A stretch of DNA of 41,658 bases from Thaumarchaeota archaeon casp-thauma3 (GCA_001510275.1 LFEY01000001.1:1-41658), one strand, 5' to 3'. Shown: positions 8,494 to 16,721, counted from the stretch's first letter. Numbers and translations: made by a program. Notes: a model not told the origin generated them from the sequence alone.

Positions 8494-9659
8494 CTCCAAT
8501 ACTCCTCTTTTACTAATCCTTCCTCATTCTCAATAACTGATATCTTTTCTCTTAACTCTTTACTCACAAAAGAAAAGAACTCCGGATATATTGGGAATCT
8601 GCATTTTAATTCAAATCCTGCATTTTTTGAATTTTCATCTACCTTGTCAAGTTCTGGCCAGGCAAATTCTGGATTAACAAAATCTGGAGTAAGTGGTGAT
8701 ATCCCTCCCCAATCATTTATTCCAACTGATAAGAAACTCTGATATGATTTTGGGGATAGATTTGGTGGAATTTGTATGTTCATTTCCGGCATGATGATTC
8801 TTGATAATGCAACAATTGTTTTGAAATAGTTTTCATCAGCTGATGGGGCATTCTTCATTATTGTATCTGGTTTTGGTTGGAAATTTTGCAAAATCACTTC
8901 TTGAATATTTCCATATTTTTGATGTAATTGTTTTATTGCTAAAATTGAATCAATTACCTCTTCTATTGTTTCCCCAATTCCCACAAGAATTCCTGTTGTC
9001 ATTGGAATTCCTAATTTTCCAGAATTTTCTAATACTTCTAATCTTGCTTTTGGTCTTTTACTTGCCGCCAAATAGTGCGGCATTCCTTTTTCTGTTAATC
9101 TCTCACTAACATTTTCAAGCATTATGCCCATTGACACATTTGTTTTCTTTAACTCCTTCATCTCCTCAAAATTTAGATTCCCTGCGTTTGTATGTGGGAA
9201 TAATCCTAACTCTAATGCCAGTTCTGATGAATGAATGAGATATTCAGCAGTTGATTTGAATCCATTTTTTTTAAGCCAATCTCGTGCTTCTGGATATTTT
9301 TGTTCTGGTTGTTCACCTGTAACAAAAAGTGCTTCTACACATCTGTATTTTTTTGCAAGTTGTAATAGTTCTAGTATTTGTTGTTTTGACATCAAAGATA
9401 GTTTTTCTTCTTTAGGTTCTGCTTTGTATGTGCAATAAGAACAAGTATCTTTGCAGAGATTTACTATGTTAAAAAATGCTTTTTTTGAAAATGTAACTGT
9501 CTCGTTCTTGAATTTTTTTCTTAAATTCTGTGCAGCTGAAAAAAGCTCAGTATAATCTTCTATTGCATTTTGATAAATTTCTATAATATCTTGACGAGAA
9601 ATTACTTTGTTTTCTAAAACATTGTTTAAGCTCTCAGAGTTTAACACAAGCTTGTTCAA
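8490..9659 (-). CDS. cofG: FO synthase subunit 1 (CofG), radical SAM
   Basis: CofG completes 7,8-didemethyl-8-hydroxy-5-deazariboflavin (FO) from the CofH product. The cluster motif is CKDTCSYC at residues 69-76, followed by TYKAEP; ALFVTGEQPEQKYPEA and SMGIMLENVSERL are characteristic of CofG. The C-terminal part holds IPPNLSPKSYQSFLSVGINDWGGISPLTPDFVNPE with the typical DWGG segment. Length 389 aa is slightly above the usual 320-370 because of about 50 residues before the core. It starts with TTG and is the first gene of cofG-cofH-tldE. F420 serves redox enzymes in the cytosol. Confidence 0.95.
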   Translation of the reverse strand: MNKLVLNSESLNNVLENKVISRQDIIEIYQNAIEDYTELFSAAQNLRKKFKNETVTFSKKAFFNIVNLCKDTCSYCTYKAEPKEEKLSLMSKQQILELLQLAKKYRCVEALFVTGEQPEQKYPEARDWLKKNGFKSTAEYLIHSSELALELGLFPHTNAGNLNFEEMKELKKTNVSMGIMLENVSERLTEKGMPHYLAASKRPKARLEVLENSGKLGIPMTTGILVGIGETIEEVIDSILAIKQLHQKYGNIQEVILQNFQPKPDTIMKNAPSADENYFKTIVALSRIIMPEMNIQIPPNLSPKSYQSFLSVGINDWGGISPLTPDFVNPEFAWPELDKVDENSKNAGFELKCRFPIYPEFFSFVSKELREKISVIENEEGLVKEEYWR

Positions 9660-9700
9660 CAGAAGAATTCTTGACTAGAAGTATTTATGCTTGTATTGCA

Positions 9701-10843
9701 CTAATTTCCATTTGGTCTTTCTTGGAGAACAATTGTAATGTCTGTTGTTCTATTATCTCTTAGAATTTCTAAAATCATCTCATCTCCCACAGATTTTGCT
9801 CTTTGAAGATGTATCAAAATATCATCAATCTGTCTAACTTCAATTCCATCTACTGATAAAATGATGTCTCCGCCCATTGGATAATTAATTCCATCCATTT
9901 CGATGGTTTTTTCAGATCCAATTATTCCTGCTTTATCAGCTGGGCTATTTTCTATAACTGTCACTACCAAAAATCCTACTGCATCAGTTAAACCCAAAAC
10001 TTTTGCTAGATCTGGGTCGATATCTCGACCTGAGATGCCAATCCATGGATGTTTGTATTCTCCATTTTCAATAAGAGTTGGTATAATTTTGGTAACAGTC
10101 TGTGATGGTATTGCAAATCCTACTCCTGTAAATTCACCTGTTGCTGATTGAATTGCAGTATTTATGCCGACTATCTCTCCTCTCATGTTAAGTAGTGGCC
10201 CTCCTGAATTTCCAGGATTAATAGCAGCATCAGTTTGAATCACATCTGGAATAGAATATCCTGAACCTGATGGAAGTAATCTTCCTAATTGACTTACTAT
10301 TCCTGAAGTCATGGAGCCTGATAATCCAAATGGGTTTCCAATTGCAGCTATTGGTTCTCCTACTTTGAGATTAGATGAATCCCCAAGTGCTAATGGATGC
10401 AATAGTGCCAAGTCTGCACTGACTTTGATTACTGCAAGGTCTGTAAATTCATCTGTTCCAATAATTTCTGCATTATATGATCTACCATCAAGAAATGTAA
10501 CTACAACCTTTTTTGCATCATCAACAACATGAGCATTTGTAATTACGTGTCCTTTTTTATCAAAAACAAAACCTGAACCTAACCCTCCTACTCTATCTGT
10601 TGTTTCACTTCTTTGTACGTTAACTCTTACTACTCCTGACTCAGATTTTTCAAAAATCTCAATTAATGATAAACTCTTTGAATAAAGTGGAGTTATCTCT
10701 CCAACTGTACTTGTGGTGTGACCATTACTTACTACAATTTCGGGTTTTATTGATTCAGGAGGTGAAACAAACAGTACTGTAAACATGACAGCAACCATAA
10801 TTGCTCCAATAACTCCACCTACAAGTACACTTGACTTATCCAT
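9701..10843 (-). CDS. HtrA/DegP-type membrane-anchored serine protease with PDZ domain
   Basis: This 380-aa quality-control protease has one N-terminal membrane helix (residues 6-27) and no lipobox, so the protease domain is predicted outside the membrane. The catalytic triad can be read as His105 (ITNAHVVDD), Asp135 (FTDLAVIKV) and Ser213 (AAINPGNSGGPLLN). A PDZ domain follows (about 265-375) with WIGISGRDI, VTVIENSPADKAGI and GDIILSVDGIEV. Only one PDZ is present, as in DegS. Expected role: degradation or chaperoning of misfolded exported proteins. It is followed on the same strand by no close partner; cofG begins about 40 bases downstream of... the protease stop lies 41 bases from the cofG start and is transcribed towards it. 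Confidence 0.94.
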   Translation of the reverse strand: MDKSSVLVGGVIGAIMVAVMFTVLFVSPPESIKPEIVVSNGHTTSTVGEITPLYSKSLSLIEIFEKSESGVVRVNVQRSETTDRVGGLGSGFVFDKKGHVITNAHVVDDAKKVVVTFLDGRSYNAEIIGTDEFTDLAVIKVSADLALLHPLALGDSSNLKVGEPIAAIGNPFGLSGSMTSGIVSQLGRLLPSGSGYSIPDVIQTDAAINPGNSGGPLLNMRGEIVGINTAIQSATGEFTGVGFAIPSQTVTKIIPTLIENGEYKHPWIGISGRDIDPDLAKVLGLTDAVGFLVVTVIENSPADKAGIIGSEKTIEMDGINYPMGGDIILSVDGIEVRQIDDILIHLQRAKSVGDEMILEILRDNRTTDITIVLQERPNGN

Positions 10844-10881
10844 GAGATTTTTTCTTTTCTATTTTGTATCTAAAAGGCTTA

Positions 10882-12090
10882 CTATACACTAATTGAATTT
10901 TGAGTATGGTCTTTCATTGAATATCTTCTACCTCTCCATGTGATAGAGTGTGTTCTTTTTGCTTGAAGCAGTCCCGTCAAAAATCCTAAAACTACTACTA
11001 GACTTCCTAATGGAGCAAATAATGCATGAATGAATCTTAATTCAAGTCCAACTTTTGTCTCTATTACTGCACCTATGTAAATTAGAATTGAAGCAATAGC
11101 TGATGTAATGCAAAGTATCTTTGCAGATGGTTCTTCTACTGGTAATAAAGCAGATACTACAAATACTGGAAATGGCACAAATAACAAAAATAATACTGCA
11201 AAGAAAATCCCAATTGCAATTTTTCCACTTTGCAGGTATAATGGAATCATTAGTCTTTTTAGAGCATTCCACAAAGTACTTTTGTTTCGAGCCCAAACAG
11301 CATCAATTAGATGTTCTCCTCTAACCATTCTCATTTTGTATCCTGATTCTTTTACTTTTTTTCCAAGCGCCCCATCTTCGATAATTTCCTGTTTTACTCC
11401 TTCATGCATGCCAACTTCTTCGTATGTCTTTTTTTTCAAAATGAAAAAACTTCCAAAAAAATAACCCGTTTTTTTTGCAGGATTATTCACATTTAGTGCT
11501 GAAAATCTAGTATGCAAAAATGTAGAAATCATTGGAAGTGTAATCTTTGTCCAAAAATCAAATGTTATCATTTTTGGAATTACAGATAATGCATCTAAAT
11601 TAAAGGAAAGTAAGTGTGCTACTGCAAGTGATATCACATTTTTAGAATGATTTGTATCTGCATCAGTAAATAACAATAGTTCACCTGTTGCTTTTCTATA
11701 TCCTTCCATACATGCCCAGTTTTTGCCCATCCATCCTTCTGGTTTTGGTCTTGCCGAAACTGGAATTATTTTAGAGTGTTTTTTTGAATATTCTGAAATT
11801 ATTTCTCCTGTTGAGTCTTCTGATGAATCATCAATAACTATAATTTCATAATTTTTGTAATCTTGATCAATTAACGAGTCCAAACATTTACCAATAAAAT
11901 CTTCTTCATTTCTTGCTGGAAGAATTATTGAAACTTTGGGAGTTGATTCTGAGGTATTCTCAAATTTATCAAGATATGGTGTTAATCTAAATGAATCAAT
12001 CATTGATTTGATAAGAAACATCCAAGCTCCACAAACTCCTATTAGAATTACAGTTAGTGAATAGTTAAAAATATCAAAAATTAATTCCAT
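10882..12090 (-). CDS. Membrane-bound family 2 glycosyltransferase
   Basis: This protein has one N-terminal helix, a GT-A catalytic domain and three C-terminal helices. GT2 marks are VSIILPARNEEDFIGKCLDSL, EIIVIDDSSEDST, and the DxD motif in LLFTDADTNH; a second acidic site is in EIIEDGALGKKVKESGY. The arrangement resembles HpnB/CrtQ-like polyprenyl or carotenoid glycosyltransferases, but the acceptor is unknown. I take the ATG at 12088-12090 (402 aa, MELIFDIFNY), which begins four bases after the SRPBCC stop, rather than a longer frame that would overlap that gene. The SRPBCC neighbour suggests a lipid or isoprenoid substrate. Confidence 0.88.
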   Translation of the reverse strand: MELIFDIFNYSLTVILIGVCGAWMFLIKSMIDSFRLTPYLDKFENTSESTPKVSIILPARNEEDFIGKCLDSLIDQDYKNYEIIVIDDSSEDSTGEIISEYSKKHSKIIPVSARPKPEGWMGKNWACMEGYRKATGELLLFTDADTNHSKNVISLAVAHLLSFNLDALSVIPKMITFDFWTKITLPMISTFLHTRFSALNVNNPAKKTGYFFGSFFILKKKTYEEVGMHEGVKQEIIEDGALGKKVKESGYKMRMVRGEHLIDAVWARNKSTLWNALKRLMIPLYLQSGKIAIGIFFAVLFLLFVPFPVFVVSALLPVEEPSAKILCITSAIASILIYIGAVIETKVGLELRFIHALFAPLGSLVVVLGFLTGLLQAKRTHSITWRGRRYSMKDHTQNSISV

Positions 12091-12094
12091 GAAT

Positions 12095-12511
12095 CTATCT
12101 CTCGATTTCTTCTTTGATACTTTGCAATGCTTGCTCAGTACCACTTTTGATGTGTTTTTTAATCATTCCTGTAAACATCCCCATCATTCCTGTTAGTTTT
12201 ATGTCCCATATTGTGTGAAGTATGGTTTTTTCATCTTTAGGAATAAGAGAGATGATTTTTTCACCATTTATGATACCTTTTGTGAATTTGGCTTCAATCT
12301 TTTCTTTAGGTTTAAGTTTTACTTCTTGTAGACATTTTTGATCTCTAAATGCTATTGTAATTTCTCTATTGACTGTGTTTCCATCTTTTGATATGTTTTT
12401 GATTTCTTTTGTCCCTTTCCAAAATTTTGGTTCGTTATCAATGTCTGAAATAACATCCCATACTTTGTCAACTGTAGCATTAATTTCTATTTCAACCTCA
12501 ATTATTGCCAT
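12095..12511 (-). CDS. SRPBCC (START-like) domain protein
   Basis: This 138-aa protein has the START/polyketide-cyclase-like helix-grip fold: an opening strand EVEIEINATVDKVWDVISD, the DIDNEPKFWKGTKEI segment, alternating strands, and a long C-terminal helix (HIKSGTEQALQSIKEEIER). Members form a hydrophobic cavity that binds lipids or aromatic ligands. It is encoded just upstream of the glycosyltransferase, with four bases between, so a shared lipid-related job is plausible. A symmetrical TATA-like box at 12534-12546 lies about 28 bases upstream and would give a leaderless ATG. Confidence 0.85.
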   Translation of the reverse strand: MAIIEVEIEINATVDKVWDVISDIDNEPKFWKGTKEIKNISKDGNTVNREITIAFRDQKCLQEVKLKPKEKIEAKFTKGIINGEKIISLIPKDEKTILHTIWDIKLTGMMGMFTGMIKKHIKSGTEQALQSIKEEIER

Positions 12512-12530
12512 GTTCTACAACCACTCGTTC

Positions 12531-12547
12531 CGCATTAAATATATTAG
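12531..12547 (+). promoter_or_regulatory. TATA-like promoter element, possibly bidirectional
   Basis: The AT run attaaatatatta (12534-12546) is preceded by the GC-containing bases cgc. Its centre is about 28 bases from the first base of the structured element at 12568 on the plus strand and about 29 bases from the ATG of the SRPBCC gene on the minus strand. Both distances match archaeal TATA-to-start spacing, and the box is nearly symmetrical. Confidence 0.5.
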
Positions 12548-12567
12548 ATTCCTCATCTACTCAAATA

Positions 12568-12644
12568 GACTGTGATGGGTAAACCCTAAAATCCGGAACA
12601 TTAACTCCAGTTCCAATGGGCTTTACCACTCTTCCGTCACAGTC
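12568..12644 (+). ncRNA. Candidate structured RNA or leader element (77-nt extended hairpin)
   Basis: The ends pair perfectly over 8 bp (gactgtga at 12568-12575 with tcacagtc at 12637-12644). Inside, 12576-12586 (tgggtaaaccc) pairs with 12618-12628 (gggctttacca) with one bulge on each side, and an apical 5-bp hairpin ggaac/gttcc (12595-12599 with 12610-12614) closes a 10-base loop. A TATA-like box sits about 28 bases upstream. It does not have tRNA arms, a C/D box set or known riboswitch features that I recognise. It ends 19 bases before the next ATG, so it may be a small RNA or a 5' leader controlling that gene. Confidence 0.45.
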
Positions 12645-12663
12645 ATTTAAAATTTAAAAGAAA

Positions 12664-12879
12664 ATGAAACCTTCAAAATATATGCCAAAAATTGAAACTC
12701 TTGATGGTGCAAGTTTTTGGAAAAATGCATACGCTCATCAACGTGGTAAATTATTAACAAAAGTCAGTGTTCCAGAGGATCAAATTATCATACTAGTTGA
12801 CAAAAAATACTTGGAACTCCCTGCTGCTTTAAGATATGAAATTGAAACCAGTGGATTAGACAAAAAAGAGTTACAATAA
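12664..12879 (+). CDS. Small conserved-looking protein, unknown function
   Basis: This 71-aa soluble protein begins MKPSKYMPKIETLDGASFWK and has a well-formed strand KVSVPEDQIIILVDKKYLEL followed by an amphipathic helix and acidic end. No motif is recognised. It lies directly downstream of the structured 77-nt element and 39 bases before the CsaA-like gene on the same strand; the spacing allows one transcript. Codon use and strand organisation look like a real gene. No function is proposed. Confidence 0.65.
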   Translation: MKPSKYMPKIETLDGASFWKNAYAHQRGKLLTKVSVPEDQIIILVDKKYLELPAALRYEIETSGLDKKELQ

Positions 12880-12918
12880 ATCCGAAATTTATTTTAACAG
12901 GAAAACTTATGGATTGTT

Positions 12919-13248
12919 ATGTCAAATGTATCCTATGATGATTTTGCAAAATTAGACATTAGAGTTGCCAAAATCATTAAAACTGAACCAATTGAAGGAA
13001 AATCTAGAATAATCAAAGGAAGAATTGATTTGGGAAATGATGATCAACGTGATGTGATAATTGGGGGTGCACAATATTATAAACCAGAAGATATTGTAGG
13101 AAAAACAGTTATTGTCATTGCGAATTTGGAACCAAAAAAGATGGCGGGAGTTGAATCAAACGCAATGCTGTTGGCAGCTGATGTTGATGATAAACCATTC
13201 TGGTTAACAGTAAACGAAGATGTTCCTTTAGGAAGTCCTATTAAATAA
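12919..13248 (+). CDS. tRNA-binding OB-fold protein (CsaA / MetRS-C-terminal-like)
   Basis: This 109-aa stand-alone tRNA-binding domain has YDDFAKLDIRVAKIIKTEPIEG, then IGGAQYYKPEDIVGKTVIVIANLEPKKMAGVESNAMLLAA, all typical of the EMAP-II/CsaA/MetRS C-terminal family. These proteins bind tRNA in the cytosol; in archaea such stand-alone versions can act with methionyl-tRNA synthetase or as chaperone-like CsaA. The ATG is chosen as the first codon of the domain. It is convergent with TBP (23-bp gap). Confidence 0.9.
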   Translation: MSNVSYDDFAKLDIRVAKIIKTEPIEGKSRIIKGRIDLGNDDQRDVIIGGAQYYKPEDIVGKTVIVIANLEPKKMAGVESNAMLLAADVDDKPFWLTVNEDVPLGSPIK

Positions 13249-13271
13249 TTAATTTAATTTTTGATTTATGA

Positions 13272-13832
13272 TCAATCATACATCATCAGGTCTTTTTCTT
13301 CTAGTAATGCATGCAAGTTGTTAACAGATCTATACACATCTTCTTCTTTTTTAGCTCCCGTACAGACAAGTTTTCCTGAGGAAAATAACAAAATGACTGT
13401 CTTTGGGTCTAGCATTCTATGAATAAGCCCTGGAAATTGTTCTGGTTCGTACATACTTCGTGGTAATGTTCTGGCTGCTTGTTCTAAATGGATTTTTCCA
13501 CCTAGATTAATTGAAGCTACCATATTTTGAATTGTTACTGTGGCATCTTTTTTTACTTTAATTCCCCCTTTTCGAAGTTTTTGAACAACTGTTTTTACTG
13601 CCTTTCTTGCCATATCTTCAGATTTTGAACCAGTACATACCATTTTACCTGATGTGAAAATTAGTGTTGCAGTTTTTGGGACCTTTAATCTAAAAACTAG
13701 ACCTGGAAATTGATCAGGATGATATTCTACACCTGGAAATGTTCTAGTGATTTCATTCAAATCTATCTTTTGGAATACATCTGCTGAGGCCACCACATTT
13801 TCCACACTAACGATAGGCTTTGTTTGTGGCAT
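13272..13832 (-). CDS. tbp: TATA-box-binding protein (TBP)
   Basis: This 186-aa archaeal TBP has the two imperfect direct repeats of the saddle: repeat 1 (about 8-90) with VSVENVVASADVFQKIDL and FTSGKMVCTGSKSE, repeat 2 (about 98-182) with VTIQNMVASINLGGKIHLEQ and FSSGKLVCTGAKKE. The FPGLVFRL and FPGLIHRM loops and the Phe/Leu residues that intercalate DNA are present. It recruits TFB and RNA polymerase to TATA promoters. A TFB gene lies about 14 kb away in the same window. Confidence 0.98.
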   Translation of the reverse strand: MPQTKPIVSVENVVASADVFQKIDLNEITRTFPGVEYHPDQFPGLVFRLKVPKTATLIFTSGKMVCTGSKSEDMARKAVKTVVQKLRKGGIKVKKDATVTIQNMVASINLGGKIHLEQAARTLPRSMYEPEQFPGLIHRMLDPKTVILLFSSGKLVCTGAKKEEDVYRSVNNLHALLEEKDLMMYD

Positions 13833-13978
13833 ATTCGGCTATTTTGTATTTGAACTACAATAAAAGCACTCGCCATTATTTTGCACTTTGCTATGATTTT
13901 TTGTAACTTTTGGCATAAATTTTAGTTTTTGAAGACTAGGACGAATGATTTAATTTAGAACTGACAAGTGCTAGTCTA

Positions 13979-15100
13979 GTGAATTTTACAAATTTTGATT
14001 TTGATCAGCTATTTGCAATGAGTGATGACACAAATCCTGTGATGATGGCAATTTGGATAATTCCGATAATCCTCTTTGTGTTTTATGGACAACGAATTCA
14101 ACTTTACATTACTTCTAGTGAAATCAAAAAAGGAATCAAAAAACTTGATAGTTTTAAAGAAGAATCAAGAAGTGAACTAATTGATTATGTAAAAAACAAT
14201 TTAAAGTACAAAGACAATTTTGTAAAAAAAATTGACCGATTTTTAGATTATTTTACAATTATGCCAGTCGATATGGATCCTAATGGTATAGTTGACAAAG
14301 TAAGACATACTGTAAGATCAAGGGAAGATTATACTAGAGAACATGTGAAATTACTTTCTCCGGAAATTAGTGATTTAGAATTAGCCAAAGTACAGACTTT
14401 GCTTGAAATTGCTTCTACATTACAAATGATTTACAAAATAGTTAATCATATGTATTTGACTGCAAAAAAACAAAACAACTATCCCCTAATTTTACCTCTC
14501 CAAATGCTTCTTCCTTTTATAATGGAGCAAGCAGAGGCAATGAAAGAAGCGATTCCGGCATTTAAAGCAGGACAGCCTGTTGGAGATGGAATTGGTCCAA
14601 TGGTTGTGGGAAAAATGATGTTAGATAGTCAAAAAGAAACTATTGCATTTCAAACCGTTCTTGCAAAAACTGAATTTGAGGATAGAAAGTTATTTCTTTT
14701 AAAAGCAGAAGGCCCCGGTTCTACTGTTGGAAGGCCTGCTGATGCATTAGAAACAATTGTATCTGATACCAAACTTGATGCAATAATTATGATTGATGCT
14801 GCATTAAAAATGGAAGGCGAGGATTCTGCATCCATTTCTCAAGGTTTTGGTGCAGCTATTGGTGGAATTGGAACTGAACGATTTCAAATTGAAGCAATTG
14901 CAACTAACAATAAAATCCCTGTTTTTTCTATTGTAGTAAAACAAACAGTCAAAGAAGCAATAACTTTGATGAGCAAAGAAATTGCTGATCAGGCAGATGA
15001 TGTACGTTTTCAAGTCTATGAAATGATTCAAGAAAACACCAAACAAGGCCAAACTGTTTTGATAATTGGTGTAGGTAATACTGCTGGAGTACCTCAATGA
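13979..15100 (+). CDS. DUF1512 family protein, membrane-anchored
   Basis: This 373-aa archaeal DUF1512 protein has one N-terminal membrane helix (about 20-38, PVMMAIWIIPIILFVFYG), a helical region (50-200), then a Gly-rich domain with PVGDGIGPMVVGKMM, ETIAFQTVLAKTEFEDRKLFLLKAEGPGSTVGRP and IIMIDAALKMEGEDSASISQGFGAAIGGIG, ending in TVLIIGVGNTAGVPQ. The function of the family is not established; the Gly-rich loops suggest a nucleotide- or metal-binding enzyme-like domain in the cytosol. GTG is the chosen start; a downstream ATG at residue 14 is possible. The next small gene overlaps its stop by ATGA. Confidence 0.85.
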   Translation: MNFTNFDFDQLFAMSDDTNPVMMAIWIIPIILFVFYGQRIQLYITSSEIKKGIKKLDSFKEESRSELIDYVKNNLKYKDNFVKKIDRFLDYFTIMPVDMDPNGIVDKVRHTVRSREDYTREHVKLLSPEISDLELAKVQTLLEIASTLQMIYKIVNHMYLTAKKQNNYPLILPLQMLLPFIMEQAEAMKEAIPAFKAGQPVGDGIGPMVVGKMMLDSQKETIAFQTVLAKTEFEDRKLFLLKAEGPGSTVGRPADALETIVSDTKLDAIIMIDAALKMEGEDSASISQGFGAAIGGIGTERFQIEAIATNNKIPVFSIVVKQTVKEAITLMSKEIADQADDVRFQVYEMIQENTKQGQTVLIIGVGNTAGVPQ

Positions 15101-15276
15101 TGTTCTCAAAGAAAAAAATTATTACTGCATATACTATTGAAAAATGCAAAAAATGTGAGATGCTAAGAAAAAGAAAATTTACAGAAGGTGATGTTTTATT
15201 TACTGAGTCCTCAAAATGTACCTCTTGTGATGGAATGACAAGTATTGAAAAAATATTTGGTGAAACTCTAGAATAA
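15097..15276 (+). CDS. 59-aa CxxC zinc-binding protein overlapping DUF1512
   Basis: This short gene starts at an ATG that overlaps the DUF1512 stop (ATGA at 15097-15100), so it is translationally coupled. The 59-aa product has two CxxC pairs, CKKC (residues 17-20) and CTSC (41-44), 20 residues apart, which fits a zinc ribbon or a rubredoxin-like knuckle. The rest is basic at the N-terminus and acidic at the C-terminus. No family is recognised. The coupling suggests a functional link with DUF1512. Confidence 0.75.
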   Translation: MMFSKKKIITAYTIEKCKKCEMLRKRKFTEGDVLFTESSKCTSCDGMTSIEKIFGETLE

Positions 15277-15297
15277 TAATTTTTAAATTTTTTATAG
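15277..15297. terminator. T-rich/A-rich spacer between convergent genes
   Basis: Fifteen bases separate the stop of the 59-aa gene from the stop of MAP2. The spacer and its edges are runs of T and A on both strands (taatttttaaattttttat). Archaeal RNA polymerase ends at T-rich tracts, so this may serve both directions. No hairpin is seen. Confidence 0.35.
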
Positions 15298-16188
15298 AGC
15301 CCTAGTTGTTACAATCACTCCGTTTTCATTTGGAATGAATGTATGCTCTGCTTGGGCTACTCTTTGCTCATTTACTTCAATAAGTATAGGATATGCCTGT
15401 ATTGTTTTCTTCTTTATCAAAATTTCCAGCAATTCTCTTGCTTTCTTTTCTTCCCATTCTTTTGTAATCCATCTTAACGCAAATGGTAACATGTTAAAAT
15501 TATCCCAGATAAAATCAAGTAATCTATCTGCTTCGGGTTCTTTTGTTTTTTTTCTTGAATTTATTGCAAAGATATTTTTTATTTGGCCATTTCTAACAAA
15601 TCCTCCGCCTTGTTCTGTTGTTACAAATGGTTCACATGCATAAGCTGAATTCTCTGAAAGCGAAAATCCACCAATTGACCAAATGTTTGGAATGGATTTT
15701 CCAGCATGTATTGTATATTGCCCTAATGAGTGTCCACTAAGATTTGCAATTGGTTTGAATCCCATTTGTTTTATTGTAGTTTCAATAGTACGTCCAATAT
15801 CACTTACTTTTACTCCTGATTTTATCATGGACATTGCATTACCTAATGCTTCTTCAGCTGCTTGAACCAATCCATCAAATTGTGCATCATAACAAACAGT
15901 TACTGCAGTATCTGCAATGTAGCCATTAATCTGTACACCAAGATCAATTTTTACCAAATCTGTATCTTTGATTGTAATTGGGTCATTTGGTTCTGCAGTA
16001 TAGTGGGCTGCAACTTCGTTAATACTGGTATTTACTGGAAAGGCACATTTTACTCCTCTTTTTTTAATCTCCCCTTCAACTTCTTCACAAATTTCATAAA
16101 CTGTTTTTCCAATCCAGTCTTTCACTCTGACCATTTCCCTTACTTCTGCAGCAATCTTTCCTGCTTTGATGTAATCCTCGATTTGCAC
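15292..16188 (-). CDS. map: Type II methionine aminopeptidase
   Basis: This cytosolic metalloprotease removes the initiator methionine. Metal ligands are readable: Asp pair in VKIDLGVQINGYIADTAVT, His in LSGHSLGQYTIHAG, Glu in YACEPFVTTEQGGG and Glu in AQAEHTFIPN. The inserted helical segment (about 215-270) identifies type II. The frame continues upstream to a TTG at 16245, but I take the GTG at 16186-16188 (298 aa, MQIEDYIKAGKIA) because this gives the usual archaeal length and lies about 25 bases after a TATA-like TTTTAAAG. The tRNA-Pro gene is divergent 72 bases away. Confidence 0.95.
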   Translation of the reverse strand: MQIEDYIKAGKIAAEVREMVRVKDWIGKTVYEICEEVEGEIKKRGVKCAFPVNTSINEVAAHYTAEPNDPITIKDTDLVKIDLGVQINGYIADTAVTVCYDAQFDGLVQAAEEALGNAMSMIKSGVKVSDIGRTIETTIKQMGFKPIANLSGHSLGQYTIHAGKSIPNIWSIGGFSLSENSAYACEPFVTTEQGGGFVRNGQIKNIFAINSRKKTKEPEADRLLDFIWDNFNMLPFALRWITKEWEEKKARELLEILIKKKTIQAYPILIEVNEQRVAQAEHTFIPNENGVIVTTRAL

Positions 16189-16260
16189 ATTTTTGATCCT
16201 TTGAGTGCCTTTAAAATGATTATCTGTGAAGCTTAAATTGGGCAACTTTTAAAATTTACT

Positions 16261-16334
16261 GGGATCGTGGTCTAGCTTGGTATGATTCTGCGTTTGGGAC
16301 GCAGAGGTCGCGAATTCAAATTTCGCCGGTCCCA
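16261..16334 (+). tRNA. tRNA-Pro (anticodon TGG)
   Basis: The 74-nt cloverleaf is complete. Acceptor GGGATCG pairs with CGGTCCC (one T-G), D arm contains agcttggta, anticodon stem CTGCG/CGCAG encloses loop TTTGGGA with anticodon TGG and G37, and the T stem GCGAA/TTCGC encloses TTCAAAT. Discriminator is A; CCA is not encoded. No intron. A TATA-like cttaaatt is centred about 25 bases upstream. Confidence 0.97.
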
Positions 16335-16481
16335 CCTCTAACCCTTATCTTATTATCAAATTATTATACAATATCACTGCCGAGCAATGAAGAAGAGTTA
16401 GAGTAATGACTTTGAAATGAAGTAAACTAATTGGCTCTGAGCTCCGGCACGTTTTTATCAATTCTTCATTATTTGGATTTT

Positions 16482-16721
16482 ATGAAATTTGAGAGGCATG
16501 ACATCCTTTTGATTATGGGTCTTTTGCTTTTTATGATTGGTCTGACTCCATTTACAGGACTTGCTTTTGCTGTAGTTATTGTAACAATCATGTATTTTGG
16601 AATCAAAGTGTATGTGGGAAAGAGAAAACAATCAATTGAAAGAGATGTAGGAGAAGGAATCTGTATGGAGTGTGGCTCTAAAATACTCCATAAGAAATGT
16701 CCAAATTGTGACTATTCCTAG
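16482..16721 (+). CDS. Small membrane protein with C-terminal zinc ribbon
   Basis: This 79-aa protein starting at ATG 16482 (a longer in-frame start upstream looks less likely) has two hydrophobic helices (about 9-23 and 26-43), a basic loop (KVYVGKRKQ) and a C-terminal zinc knuckle CMECGSKILHKKCPNC. The arrangement is a membrane-tethered cytosolic zinc ribbon. Function unknown. A 15-bp inverted repeat begins at the stop codon. Confidence 0.7.
   Translation: MKFERHDILLIMGLLLFMIGLTPFTGLAFAVVIVTIMYFGIKVYVGKRKQSIERDVGEGICMECGSKILHKKCPNCDYS

Noticed and set aside
9235-9438. Plus-strand frame within cofG and similar frames opposite other genes
   Set aside because: These are shadows of well-supported genes on the other strand and show no independent motif.
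12568-12644. tRNA or C/D box RNA reading of the 77-nt element
   Set aside because: There is no TTC loop, no three-arm layout and no box C/D set; the pairing is one extended hairpin.
16261-16334. tRNA-Pro as an integration site
   Set aside because: No partial tRNA copy, integrase or mobile gene was seen downstream.
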